A DNA stretch of 64,000 nt from NCBI RefSeq assembly GCF_000006565.2, contig NC_031476.1, forward strand, positions 3,620,458 to 3,684,457. Direction: 5' to 3'. How positions within the stretch are numbered: position 1 is the stretch's first letter; every line of letters starts with the position of its first letter. The notes beneath the pieces are model-generated. The model did not search any database, was not told the DNA's origin, and worked only from the letters and a program-made list of their open reading frames with translations. This DNA is from Toxoplasma gondii ME49 (taxonomy: Eukaryota; Apicomplexa; Conoidasida; Eucoccidiorida; Sarcocystidae). Below, piece by piece: positions 22,116-31,514 of this stretch. A program made the translations under genes and the position numbers.

Positions 22116-23276
22116 CTACAAGGCAAATGAGAAGGCAATCGATGCAACGGACAACAACATGAGAGATATGCCACTTGCCAACTCAGCAGCAGAGGAAGGT
22201 GCAGAGGCTGCAACCGTCACATCAACGGTGCACACAGTCGGCTTCGCTTCTTGGGCGGTGTTGTCAACTCCGTTCTTCTGTGCATTATCTTGAACTGGTG
22301 TCTGTCGGTGGCACCCGACCATGAACGTCTGTTTCTCTGTCGGGAACTGACCCTCTGGAATCTTGAACGTGTACTCGTTGCTGGGGGGTTCTGTGGCTTT
22401 CGTCCACCAAGTTGTTTCGTAATTCGGGAAAATTCCACTGTACGCGTCCTTGCACGTGTCAGCTGCGTCCTTTCCGTCTTCATGAGCGCAATATGTCTCT
22501 TGATAGTTTGTCGGCAGAATCTGTCCTTTATCTCCGCACACCAGAGTGAACTTGTTATTTTCCGGAGTCAGAGTGATGGCTTGGTGGGCCTTGTTGCTAT
22601 TCGCCCCGTAGGCGCAGTTGACAGTCTGCTCTTGAGTTGCACTTGCCTTTGCTTCAAGCGTCACTGTCACCTTCATTGCGGTGGCCTGCGTCGCGGAGTC
22701 GCTTGTGACGCAGCCGACAATGAACTTTTGGTCGACAGAGGGAAAGTACTCTTGAGGGATGACCAACTTTTTAGACGTGTACTGATTGTCTCCTCCATCA
22801 TCCTTCCAAGACACGTCTTTTGGAGAGCCGCTGAGAAGAGTGTCAATTTCAACGGAGTTTGGAACGCTTCGCGTCGAAGCTGGTTTGCAGTCCTTGAGCT
22901 CTGTTGTGGTCGACGGACAGACTGCTTTGCCATTTGAGCTTTCAGGCGCAAATTTCAGTTCGGTCTTTTTGCATCTTATGTTCAAGCCATTTTGATTCTG
23001 TGAGAGGGTCGCTACGAGATCCTTCGCAGAACCATTCTTGTCTTGGCAAGTGCACTGGGTCTCAGTCCCTTCGGTGAGACAGCTTGGGTCAGTGGCAGAC
23101 GCTCCGCCATCCGGGGTACCAACACACTGGGAAAAAGGAAGAAAGCCAAACACTACAAGGGAACTCACAAACAATAACAACCCTCCTCCCAGTCGCACTT
23201 TTGGCCCCAGGGAAAGCCGGGACACCGGGCAGGAGGGCACGGATCTCAAGCAGCGCACACGGGAAGAAGACGCCAT
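22116..23276 (-). CDS. SRS (SAG1-related sequence) surface antigen, copy 1
   Basis: Single-exon gene of 386 residues. SRS proteins are GPI-anchored coat proteins of coccidian zoites involved in host-cell attachment and immune interaction. Seen here: N-terminal leader starting MASSSRVRC, with a hydrophobic core (GGGLLLFVSSLVVFGFLPF); two SRS domains with the usual cysteine spacing, domain 1 from CLTEGTETQCTC to FIVGCV and domain 2 from VNCAYGANSNKAHQAITLTP to FMVGCH; a C-terminal hydrophobic GPI-type signal after VDVTVAASAPSSAAELASG. The open frame extends upstream through TTG only; the ATG at 23276 aligns with the starts of copies 2 and 3. Which numbered SRS member this is cannot be told without a database. 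Confidence 0.9.
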   Translation of the reverse strand: MASSSRVRCLRSVPSCPVSRLSLGPKVRLGGGLLLFVSSLVVFGFLPFSQCVGTPDGGASATDPSCLTEGTETQCTCQDKNGSAKDLVATLSQNQNGLNIRCKKTELKFAPESSNGKAVCPSTTTELKDCKPASTRSVPNSVEIDTLLSGSPKDVSWKDDGGDNQYTSKKLVIPQEYFPSVDQKFIVGCVTSDSATQATAMKVTVTLEAKASATQEQTVNCAYGANSNKAHQAITLTPENNKFTLVCGDKGQILPTNYQETYCAHEDGKDAADTCKDAYSGIFPNYETTWWTKATEPPSNEYTFKIPEGQFPTEKQTFMVGCHRQTPVQDNAQKNGVDNTAQEAKPTVCTVDVTVAASAPSSAAELASGISLMLLSVASIAFSFAL

Positions 23277-24941
23277 GATGGAAGCACCGCAATAATACAC
23301 TTCTTTCAATGAATAAGACAACTGAACACTGTTGATGAAAGAAAACTCAAGTAACGCTTGGTTAAGTGCTTTGCGGGTTCAGCGGTACACGATATTGGCA
23401 GCATACAAGACACCGTTGGAGGGCGGTGCCCGTCTGCGGATTGTGGCCCGCTGCAGGTCCGTCGATCCGGTTTCGCACGCGTTCGTAAGACGGAGACACA
23501 AAGGAAACGCGCGCATGTCTTCTTCTCGCGAGCACATTTCCTTGAGCAGGCCTGGCTGTACTTGTCATGGCTAGATGATTCTGGAGCTAGAACAGTGCCG
23601 TACCCTCTCCACAAGACAACCGACCATCCAGCCGGAACTCGCTACTACATTCCAGGGTCCAGTAATCTTCAGCAGACTCGTCGATGAAGCATCAAGCCGT
23701 TGAAGCGGTTCTTCTCCTCTGGAACGGAGCAGAAAAGGGATTCGTATATAGTCATTTGTTAAAGCAATCGACGGGCGAGCTTGCTGGGATCTCCGCGATC
23801 TTCGGTTTTGTGCTGTGGGTGGACATCTTCGATGTGAGCCACATTCCGAGGTCATGGTGAGAGGGCAAAACCCTGCTGGGGAAGAAGATCATCGTGAAGT
23901 CTTATCCCGTTGTACCCTCCTTGGAGTGTGCATAATGATTTCCAGCAGTCTTCCTTCCGGGAAATGTTCCCTGGGAGGCGAGCAGGATATGGTCTCGCAC
24001 GTATATTTCTACAACTAACTGCAATGTGGGGAAAGTCTGTGTCTCGCTACATCAGGCCTTGCCTCTCCGTAGTCGTATTTCCATCACTTCCACTTCTCAG
24101 CCCACGCCCCTTCTCGGTGCCCAGCCAGTTTCGTTGTGCAACGGTAATCCTGCTCTGCTTTCGGAAAACAAACCATTCTCGGTGTTTGTGAACTCTGCCT
24201 CTGTGTCTGTTTCTCCTTCCGAGGTGTGTTGTCGCGAACTACCGCCGTTGTTCCTTGGAGGGGAGATAGCCTCGTGCACAATCTCTATGCCAGTGACTGA
24301 GCGCACTGTCAGCAGGACAAAAAGTACACGTTCGTGACAAAGATACTTACAACAGGACAGTTGTACGCGTCTCCGTCACCGTCGCGACGCTTCCGTTCCT
24401 TGTTGGTCGGGCGACTCTGTGTCTTTCCGCATTGTGCCAGTTGTTGCTTCGGTCCTACTTCTCGTCTGACATCCTTCCTCCCCTCAACCATATGGTATCA
24501 GCATCTGTCTGACCTCCCTTATCGCTTTCGTCCGTGTCTGGTCCGTGACTGTTTCATTTGTGCCTGTTTCGGGGTTTGTGTTCATGTTTTCTTTTCTGCC
24601 CAGCTGATTTCCTTGGCGTGACGAGGAGAACCGCTCTTCCAGCCCACAATTGGACAGACTGGTCATGAGATTGACATCAGTGACAAGTGGATCACACGAT
24701 CCTCCGCAATGGCCTCGCTGACTCGACACCACCGCAAGGGGGACGGAGTCTGTCTGTCTACTAAAGGGGTTCCTCATCAAGCCATCGGACACTTCAGAAG
24801 ACCGGTTTGTTTTGCTGTAGGTACCGGAGAGCAATGAGCACGTAATTTCCCCGTTTGATGCATTGCAAAAGAAACATCTGGTATCTCGGAAGCAGTGCAA
24901 ACGAATTAAAGCAGAAAAAAGACAACAGCATCCGGGACATT
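23277..24941. other. 5' flank of SRS copy 1
   Basis: No gene seen. The part from about 23610 to 23850 resembles the flank of SRS copy 2 (28510-28720): shared blocks include GTTGAAGCGGTTCT, a GACCATCC/GACCATAG segment and GTTGTGCTGTGTGG-like text. This marks a duplicated promoter region. The rest, to 24940, is unassigned. Confidence 0.5.
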
Positions 24942-26010
24942 TCACTGAGGTGCTCGACCTCTACTCACAACACTTCCTAACCCCCACAGACTGGTGAAGA
25001 CAGTCCCGACCACCGAGCCCAGCACAACAACCATGCCACTTGTCCACGCCGCAGACGAAGCCGCAGATGGAGAAATTGTCACTTCGATGGTACACACTGT
25101 CGGTTTCGCTTCCTCAGGGATTTTCTCTTTCCTCTGACTCTGAGCGAGGGGCGGTTGATGTCTTCTTCTCGCAATCAACAGTAATTTTCTGTTCCTCTGA
25201 TGGGAACTCCCCATCGTTGGTGTTTTCGGTTATCCACCATGTCTCTTCGTAATTCGGGAAAATGTGTGTGTACTCGCCTTTCCTTTGCCCTACGTACTCA
25301 GGTCTGCAATTCCAATCAAATAACAACTGAAGCGAGACTCCCTGTTACACATTATAAAGTGGGATTCCTAGGTTTATATAAACTTCTTTTTTCTGGAGGG
25401 TTTTCAACGACATAATAGGCCTCATTGTATTTAGTTGGCAGAACTTCTCTTTCGCTACCACAAACCAGAGTGAAGCTGTTTTTCCCAGGAGTCAGCGCGA
25501 CAGACTGGTGCGCTGTATTGCTTTTTTTCCCATACGCACACTAACGGCTTGCTCCTCCGTCACAGTTGCTCTCTCTTCCAGTGTCATGGCCACCTTCATT
25601 ATGTCTTCCGTGCCTTCATCTACGCAGCCGACGACGAACGTTTGATGGGCGAAAGGGAAGCTCTTCTTTTTGGTTGTCAGCCTCTTTGTCGTGCATTCCG
25701 GATCACTTGTGACATCTTCCCAGGTTATGTTTCGGGAGCCACTCAGACAGGAATTGATGTCGACAGAAGTTGTAGCGCTTCTGCTCGGACCTTTCTTGCA
25801 GTCCTTTAGCGCTGTTGTGGTAGAAGGACAAACTTGGTTGCCTACTAGACCTTTGGGGGCGCATTTTAAACTACTTTCTTGTTTGCAGACAATTTCCAGC
25901 ACGTTTTTCTCTTCAGAGAGGGTTGCAGTCGGATTCCCTGTTTTCGATTTATCGTTGCAAGTGCATTTGGTCCCCAATGCATCAACCACGCAACTTGACT
26001 TAGGCGTCAC
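24942..26010 (-). pseudogene. Broken SRS copy (multiple frameshifts and stops)
   Basis: The minus strand still spells most of a two-domain SRS protein, but in pieces. Domain 1 runs openly from about 26010 (SSCVVDALGTKCTCND) to about 25510, where a frame change occurs at the start of domain 2. Domain 2 continues in another frame (NSFTLVCGSEREVLPTKYNE), meets stops near 25345, reappears as THIFPNYEETWWITEN with residues missing before DGEFPSEEQKITVDC, and changes frame again before EAKPTVCTIEVTISPSAAS. No ATG or leader is found upstream of domain 1. Residues match SRS copy 3 best, so it is probably a decayed duplicate of it. Confidence 0.85.
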
Positions 26011-27024
26011 CGCTTATTTTCGCGCAGCCAAGATACCGTTGGGAAGTGGAACTGGTCCGCAGAATGTGCCCACCTTCAGAAATAGTGGACCGGAATGTTT
26101 TACTTCCTGGCGCATACAGAGTGAATCCCGCTAGACTCTCAAACAATTCTGTCTATAATGCAGAATTCTACGTTGTGGCAAGGGTAGGCCTGCTTCTCGT
26201 TGCGACTTTTTCTGGAGTGTGTGTTGTCAGCCGCTTCGCTAGAAGACAACGGACCATCCCAAAGCCGGGCACCCCACCGTTCAACTATCCGGAGCATACT
26301 CGAGATAGAGGCGCTCTGCCGCTACACCTGTTCTCCTCTGTTAGAGAAGACTGACGCTAGGAATTCTTTGCGTAAACTCAACGAGGCAGTCTAAAGGCCG
26401 CACTGACGTTATGTGTCCTTCCCGGAACGGCGCGGTTGTGTTAAGGACCAGTGGGAGGCGAAAATTTCTGCACAACAGTCGGGGACCCAGCGGCGCTCCA
26501 ACGCTGACGACCATGTTCATGGAGAGCGCTGGCGACCACTATTCTCAAGTGTACGGTATCATGGCGGTTATAAGCGAGGCAAGTTTTCGCCTTACAACTG
26601 TCGTCCAGGACAGCTACCTGGAGGGAAGCTGCCGGATGGCATGAAGCGGCCTTTGCATCCGACTCGGGAATAGATATTCCGCGAGACTGCTGTCATAAGT
26701 GACAATGCTAGAAACCATATCAGTCTCATGTTCCACTTGAGTATCAGCTCCTCAGCAACGCCACACCTAAAATGATGCACGCCTGTTCCCAAAAGCGTTT
26801 TCTGACTTGCCACACAAACATTAGACACCGTCGGGACAGAATTGCCAACCGAAGGATAGTGCGGAGGACTGCCTTTTTGCCTGGAAGTTTGTTACACACC
26901 GTACATTTGTAGGCATAGGTATAATGCAGACTTCCACTACAGTTGAATAACATTATTTCCATTGATAGTCCACCCTGAATCTCCAGTCAGGATCCGTGGA
27001 AGACGATTCCAAAACGTCCACTCG
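26011..27024. other. Flank between SRS pseudogene and SRS copy 2
   Basis: No gene. A stretch near 26240-26340 (acggaccatccc ... ttctcctctgtt) resembles the flanks upstream of SRS copies 1 and 2, which suggests the duplicated unit carried its promoter with it. Confidence 0.45.
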
Positions 27025-28149
27025 CTACAAAACAATTGACGAGACTATCCCCACAGAGGAGAGCAACAGAATAGCCATGGCACTCACGGAGGCAGACGAA
27101 GCTGCAGAGGGCGCAATCGTCACATCAACTGTGCACACACTCGAGTCCTTCTCGTTGCTCCTCGAGGTCTGGTTGTTGGGGTCGCTGATTTTTTTCTTTT
27201 GGCAGCCAACTGTAATCTTCTGCTCCTCTGGTGGGAACTGGTCATCTGGAATCTTGAACGTGTACTCGTTGGCGTTGGAGCTTTTCATCCACCACGTCTT
27301 CTCGTAATTCGGTAAAATGCCCCCGTACGCCTCCGTGCAAGAGTCTGCCGCATCCGTTTTATCTGCCGTGACACAATAGTTTTCATCAAATTTAGTGGGC
27401 AGAACTTGTCCTGCGGTACCGCATACGAGAGTGAAGCTGTTCTTCTCAGGAGAGAGAGTGACGGTTTGGTGTACTTTGTTGCTATTTACTCCGAAGGCAC
27501 ATGTAACGGTTTGCTCCTTCGTCGCACTGGCTCTCGCCTGAAGAGTCACCGCCACCTTCATGCTATCCTTTTTGCCTTCTTCTATGCAACCCACAATGAA
27601 TTTTTCGTCCACGAAGGGGAAATTTTCAGGCGGAATGGTCAGTTTCTTAGAGGTAAAGTCCGGGACACTGTCGCCATTCTGCCACTGTAGAGATGGGGAA
27701 CCATTAAGAAGGGAGTTGATATCTACAGATGTAACGGTTTTGACCGCAGTTTGTTTGCATTCGTAGAGTGACGTTATGGTCACAGGACAGACTGTGTTGT
27801 CCTGTAGATTGTCAGGGGCGCATTTTAAGTGTGTAGCGTTGCAGCTAATCTGCAGACCATTTTGTTGCTCCGAGACGATCGCCGTAACGTCTGGGTTCTG
27901 TACAGTCTGGTTTCTGCAAGTGCACTTCGTCACAGCTCCTTCAACCACACACGTTGGATCAGAGGGGGGTGTTTCTCCACCCTGCGCCTTCGCATATACT
28001 GCAAAAGAGACATAGCCAGAGCGCACAAAAGTGCTCACAAACAACGCCAAAACGGTTAGTCCCATCCGCAGTCCAAGCCCCCGGAAAAATTGCGACCCCC
28101 TGCAGGGGGTCACCGATCCTGGACAGCGCACACAAGAAGAATTTCCCAT
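27025..28149 (-). CDS. SRS surface antigen, copy 2
   Basis: Single exon, 374 residues. Leader MGNSSCVRCPGSV with hydrophobic core LTVLALFVSTFV. Domain 1 spans from CVVEGAVTKCTC to FIVGCI. Domain 2 starts VTCAFGVNSNKVHQTVTLSP and includes LVCGTAGQVLPTKFDENYCV, ILPNYEKTWWMKS and KITVGCQKK. It ends in a GPI-type tail after VDVTIAPSAASSASVS. The upstream in-frame codon is GTG, so the ATG at 28149 is chosen; it aligns with the other copies. Role as for copy 1: GPI-anchored zoite coat protein. It is closest to copies 1 and 3, and its leader is nearly repeated in the fragment at 31247-31514. Confidence 0.9.
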   Translation of the reverse strand: MGNSSCVRCPGSVTPCRGSQFFRGLGLRMGLTVLALFVSTFVRSGYVSFAVYAKAQGGETPPSDPTCVVEGAVTKCTCRNQTVQNPDVTAIVSEQQNGLQISCNATHLKCAPDNLQDNTVCPVTITSLYECKQTAVKTVTSVDINSLLNGSPSLQWQNGDSVPDFTSKKLTIPPENFPFVDEKFIVGCIEEGKKDSMKVAVTLQARASATKEQTVTCAFGVNSNKVHQTVTLSPEKNSFTLVCGTAGQVLPTKFDENYCVTADKTDAADSCTEAYGGILPNYEKTWWMKSSNANEYTFKIPDDQFPPEEQKITVGCQKKKISDPNNQTSRSNEKDSSVCTVDVTIAPSAASSASVSAMAILLLSSVGIVSSIVL

Positions 28150-29409
28150 TTTGGAACAAACACAATGGCTCACACTTTCCACAAGGGTTAAACCAGTCCG
28201 TCAATACTGAAAAAAAATGAGAGCACCGTGCACAAGATAGTTGGTTGAAAGTTTTCGGCGTTGACAGAGTGGCGAAAACCGCGTCAGCATGCGTGAAACT
28301 GGAGGGAAGGGGTATCCGACTCGGAGACAGGCCGCCTTCACGGCCCTTGACCCAGGTGGGTATTTAGTCCAGGGAACGGAGACTGTTGGATTATCTAAAA
28401 AAGGATCAAACGCCGCTGTTGCAAATTCATTAGTATAATCTGCAGCAAAGCTCGATGCTTCTCGTGGTTTCCTGTTTCTTGTGTGGCTGGTGCCGCCCCC
28501 CTTTGCCGCAAGACAGCCGACCATAGAGCGGAAACCGTAGCAACCCAACATCGAACTATTCGGAGCGCCTGCGCCGTTGACGGTTCATGGCGTTGAAGCG
28601 GTTCTGGTCCGCTGCAACAAACGGACAGATGGAATGGTTTGCACACATGCATGATGAAGACTGACTCGGAGGTCAGGTACAGTTTTTGCGATTTTCTTGG
28701 TTGTGCTGTGTGGAAGTCGTCGATAGAAGCTGCGTCTCCGAAGGTGACAGATAATGAACATTCGTGGCGCGCTCATGCTTTGTATTCAACTTTCTTGCAC
28801 CACAGTGCTACCTGGGAAAATTCGTAAGCTTTCGCTCAGCAATCTGCCTCCTGGGAAGAGTTGTCTACGTTGAAATAAGGGTATGTTTCCTCATACACAG
28901 GAATGCGTCTAAATACCGCGCGATGAAACTCTGTGTTAGCCTTCAGCACTTTCTGTCACTCTTGTTCTTTCATGCCCGCCATTGCCATCGATCACTCTGG
29001 TGACGCATGTATCAGATGCATTTCCTTCTGCGGCGTCGCTGAATCAATGCTGCAAAACCTGAAGAACAAGTTCGCCTCCAAAATTGCCGTGGAATTTGAC
29101 AGAGTCTGAGGGAGAGTCTCGCTAGGTCACTGGAGGTGGTAGCGGTGACCAGGGGAACAACGAACGCGACTGCACAAACTATGAATGAGGTCCTTTTTGA
29201 TGCATACGGATTTTCGCAATACAGCAAAAAAAGCCCTTCACGAGTATATGTGTAGCGCCGCTGCTCTTGTACTCCAGGTGACACTGTCGGGACAGGATAG
29301 ACATCAGAAAGACAATGACAGAGAATCGTCGCTTCTGATAAGACCCTGGTCGCGCCAGCCGTTGTGGAGAAACAAAAAGTGGCACTCTACTCGAAATTTA
29401 ACCCACCCC
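28150..29409. other. 5' flank of SRS copy 2 / 3' flank of copy 3
   Basis: No gene. The 28510-28860 part resembles the flank upstream of SRS copy 1 (see 23610-23850). The remainder shows no feature I can name. Confidence 0.5.
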
Positions 29410-30543
29410 CTACAAAACGATTGCGGAGACAATCCCCACCAACGAGAGTAAGAAAGCACTCACGCCACCAAACGCAGCAGATGAAGCAGTGGATGGGGAA
29501 ATCGTCACATCAACAGTGCACACTGTCGAATTCGCTTCTTCAGGGGTGGTCCTTTTCCCCTGACTCTGAGCAGGAGGGGCCGCTTGTGTCTTCTTCTGGC
29601 AGCCAACTGTAATTTTCTGCTCCTCTGATGGGAACTCCCCATCCGGAACCTGGAACGTGAACTCATTGATGTTTGCGGTTGACCACCACGTCTGTTTGTA
29701 ATTCGGGAAAATGTCTGTGTACGCGCCCGTGCAATGGGCAGCAGCTTCGTTCCCGTTTTCACTGACACAGTAGGCCTCATTGTATTTAGTCGGCAGAACT
29801 TCTCCTTCGCTGCCACAGACCAGAGTGAAGCTGTTTTTCCCAGGACTCAGCGTGATGGTTTGGTGTTTTGCATTGCTTTGCGTTCCGTAGGCACATTTGA
29901 CAGTTTGTTTTTGAGTTGAACTTGCTCTCGCTTGAAGTGTCACTGCCACCTTCATTGTCGTAGTGTCAGTCTTTAAGCAACCGACAACGAATTTGCGGTC
30001 CACAAAGGGGAAGTTCTCTCGGGGGATGGTCAACCGCTTAGTGGTGTACTCGCTGTCTTCGCAAGACTGCCAGGATATTTTGGGGGAACCGATGAGAAGC
30101 GAATTGACATCGAAAGGCGTATTAGCGTTTTTTTCCTCCGGTTTTTTGCAGTCCTTCAGTGCTGTAGTGGTTGCTGGACACACTAGATTTGTACCCAGGC
30201 CGTCAGGAGCACACTGCTGTTCAGTCTGTTGACAGCCAATTTCGAGAACATTTTTTTCTTCAGAGAGGGTTGCTGTGAGTGCCTCATTTTCAGCTGATTC
30301 TTGGCTCTTGCAAGTGCACTTGGTCGCAGTCTCACCAACCACACAGCTTGGGCCAGATGCAGCCTCTGGCCCGCTTGTGGCTCTGACACCGACGGGAAAA
30401 TGCAAAAAGTCAAACAAGGCAAATGCTAGCACAACACTAACGAGCACACGTAGTCCTTTCTGCACTCCCAGTCTCCGGGAAGTCGGGTGGAGGTTGCAGG
30501 TGGCTCCGGAACCCGGGCAGTACACAGGAGAAGAAACCGCCAT
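29410..30543 (-). CDS. SRS surface antigen, copy 3
   Basis: Single exon, 377 residues. Leader MAVSSPVYCPGSG with hydrophobic core LRVLVSVVLAFALFDFLHF. Domain 1 runs from CVVGETATKCTC through LVCPATTTALKDCKKP to FVVGCL. Domain 2 runs from VKCAYGTQSNAKHQTITLSP through LVCGSEGEVLPTKYNEAYCV to KITVGCQKK, then VDVTISPSTASSAAFG and a hydrophobic GPI-type tail. The frame is open 42 codons further upstream, but the ATG at 30543 aligns with the leaders of copies 1 and 2. This copy is the likely parent of the pseudogene at 24942-26010. Confidence 0.9.
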   Translation of the reverse strand: MAVSSPVYCPGSGATCNLHPTSRRLGVQKGLRVLVSVVLAFALFDFLHFPVGVRATSGPEAASGPSCVVGETATKCTCKSQESAENEALTATLSEEKNVLEIGCQQTEQQCAPDGLGTNLVCPATTTALKDCKKPEEKNANTPFDVNSLLIGSPKISWQSCEDSEYTTKRLTIPRENFPFVDRKFVVGCLKTDTTTMKVAVTLQARASSTQKQTVKCAYGTQSNAKHQTITLSPGKNSFTLVCGSEGEVLPTKYNEAYCVSENGNEAAAHCTGAYTDIFPNYKQTWWSTANINEFTFQVPDGEFPSEEQKITVGCQKKTQAAPPAQSQGKRTTPEEANSTVCTVDVTISPSTASSAAFGGVSAFLLSLVGIVSAIVL

Positions 30544-31025
30544 ATTACACGCTACACACTCCCACACCTTGTACGGTGAAAAGACAGGGTAGACCTGCAC
30601 GGCCGAAGACAGACGAATATGCTGCAATGCCTGCGCCCGAACGTTTTGTGTGTTGTGATGGGACATCAACGTGCACAGAGGAAAGGATAACGTTGAAATG
30701 AGTTACTTGCTCCTCGTACCGAGTCGCTCTTCCAGCCCGGGGAACCGCGAGTTTTCGTCTCTCAAGGCACGCGGTGTTGTCCTTGCTTAAAGAATCCAGA
30801 GAGAATTCGTTCCTTCGCTTCTTTCTGCTCTTACTTTATCCACCTTCCCCATCGTTTTTGTGGCCGAGTCGTCGGGAAAAGGGGCGATCGCTCCCGCAAG
30901 ACCACCGCCAACGGGTGTGCGGCCGGGGACGGTGGAACAGAACACCCAGGCTAGCGGTACCACACGCCGTTGCAGTGTAAATTGTCTTTGGGGCTTACCT
31001 CCACCCAAGTAGAGATAGTCGCTGT

Positions 31026-31236
31026 TGAAACTAACTCACGGTTCACATATGTATTGTTTAACATAGCTGATTAGTTTTAGGTTCGATATTCTGTACCAAC
31101 ACACCTAAAATCGTGATGTCTTTTTGATACGTGAAACTAACCCACAGTCCAACCCTGTATGGTTTAACTCGGTTAATTAGTTCTAGGTTCGATATTCGGT
31201 ACTAACGGCTTTAAAAACATGAGGCCTTTCGGTACG
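31026..31236. repeat. Imperfect tandem duplication, two units of about 106 bp
   Basis: Unit 1 starts TGAAACTAACTCACGG at 31026 and unit 2 TGAAACTAACCCACAG at 31132. Both then share GTTTAAC, GATTAGTTTTAGG/AATTAGTTCTAGG, GGTTCGATATTC and GTAC-N-AAC, and both end near a TAC/G box. The sequence is more AT-rich than the genes around it. It is not in any coding frame. Confidence 0.75.
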
Positions 31237-31246
31237 TGACGAACGG

Positions 31247-31514
31247 TGTGTTCACATACACCCTTCGCCCTCCAGGTGCACTTCGTCCCAACTGCGCCCC
31301 TACCGTGGATCTACAATCAGCAGGCACAACAGGCACTTCTTGACCTACATCTTCAGCCGTCGGAAAAACACATGGATAATGAGACAGCACGAACGTGCTC
31401 ACAAACAGTTCCAAGACCGTTGGTCCGATTTGCACTCTTAAACCGCGGGAAAATCGGGACACTGCACACGAGGGCACGGACTCGCCAGCAGCGCACACGG
31501 TAGGAAAACCCCAT
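31247..31514 (-). pseudogene. SRS leader fragment
   Basis: The minus strand from 31514 reads MGFSYRVRCW, then after a one-base frame change CAVSRFSRGLRVQIG and LELFVSTFVLSHYP, matching the leader of SRS copy 2. A second frame change leads to GAVGTKCT, the first cysteine pair of domain 1 (GAVTKCTC in copy 2). Homology stops at about 31250, just before the 106-bp repeat. Both SRS domains are missing. It is a truncated copy, and the breakpoint is worth noting. Confidence 0.8.

Noticed and set aside
24942..26010. Two separate short SRS genes
   Set aside because: The pieces are in different frames, lack a leader or start codon, and align end to end with one SRS protein, so one pseudogene is simpler.
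31085..31100. tRNA-like T-loop word GGTTCGAT in the 106-bp repeat
   Set aside because: Neither flanking arm pairs into a T-stem, and no acceptor or anticodon stem could be drawn.
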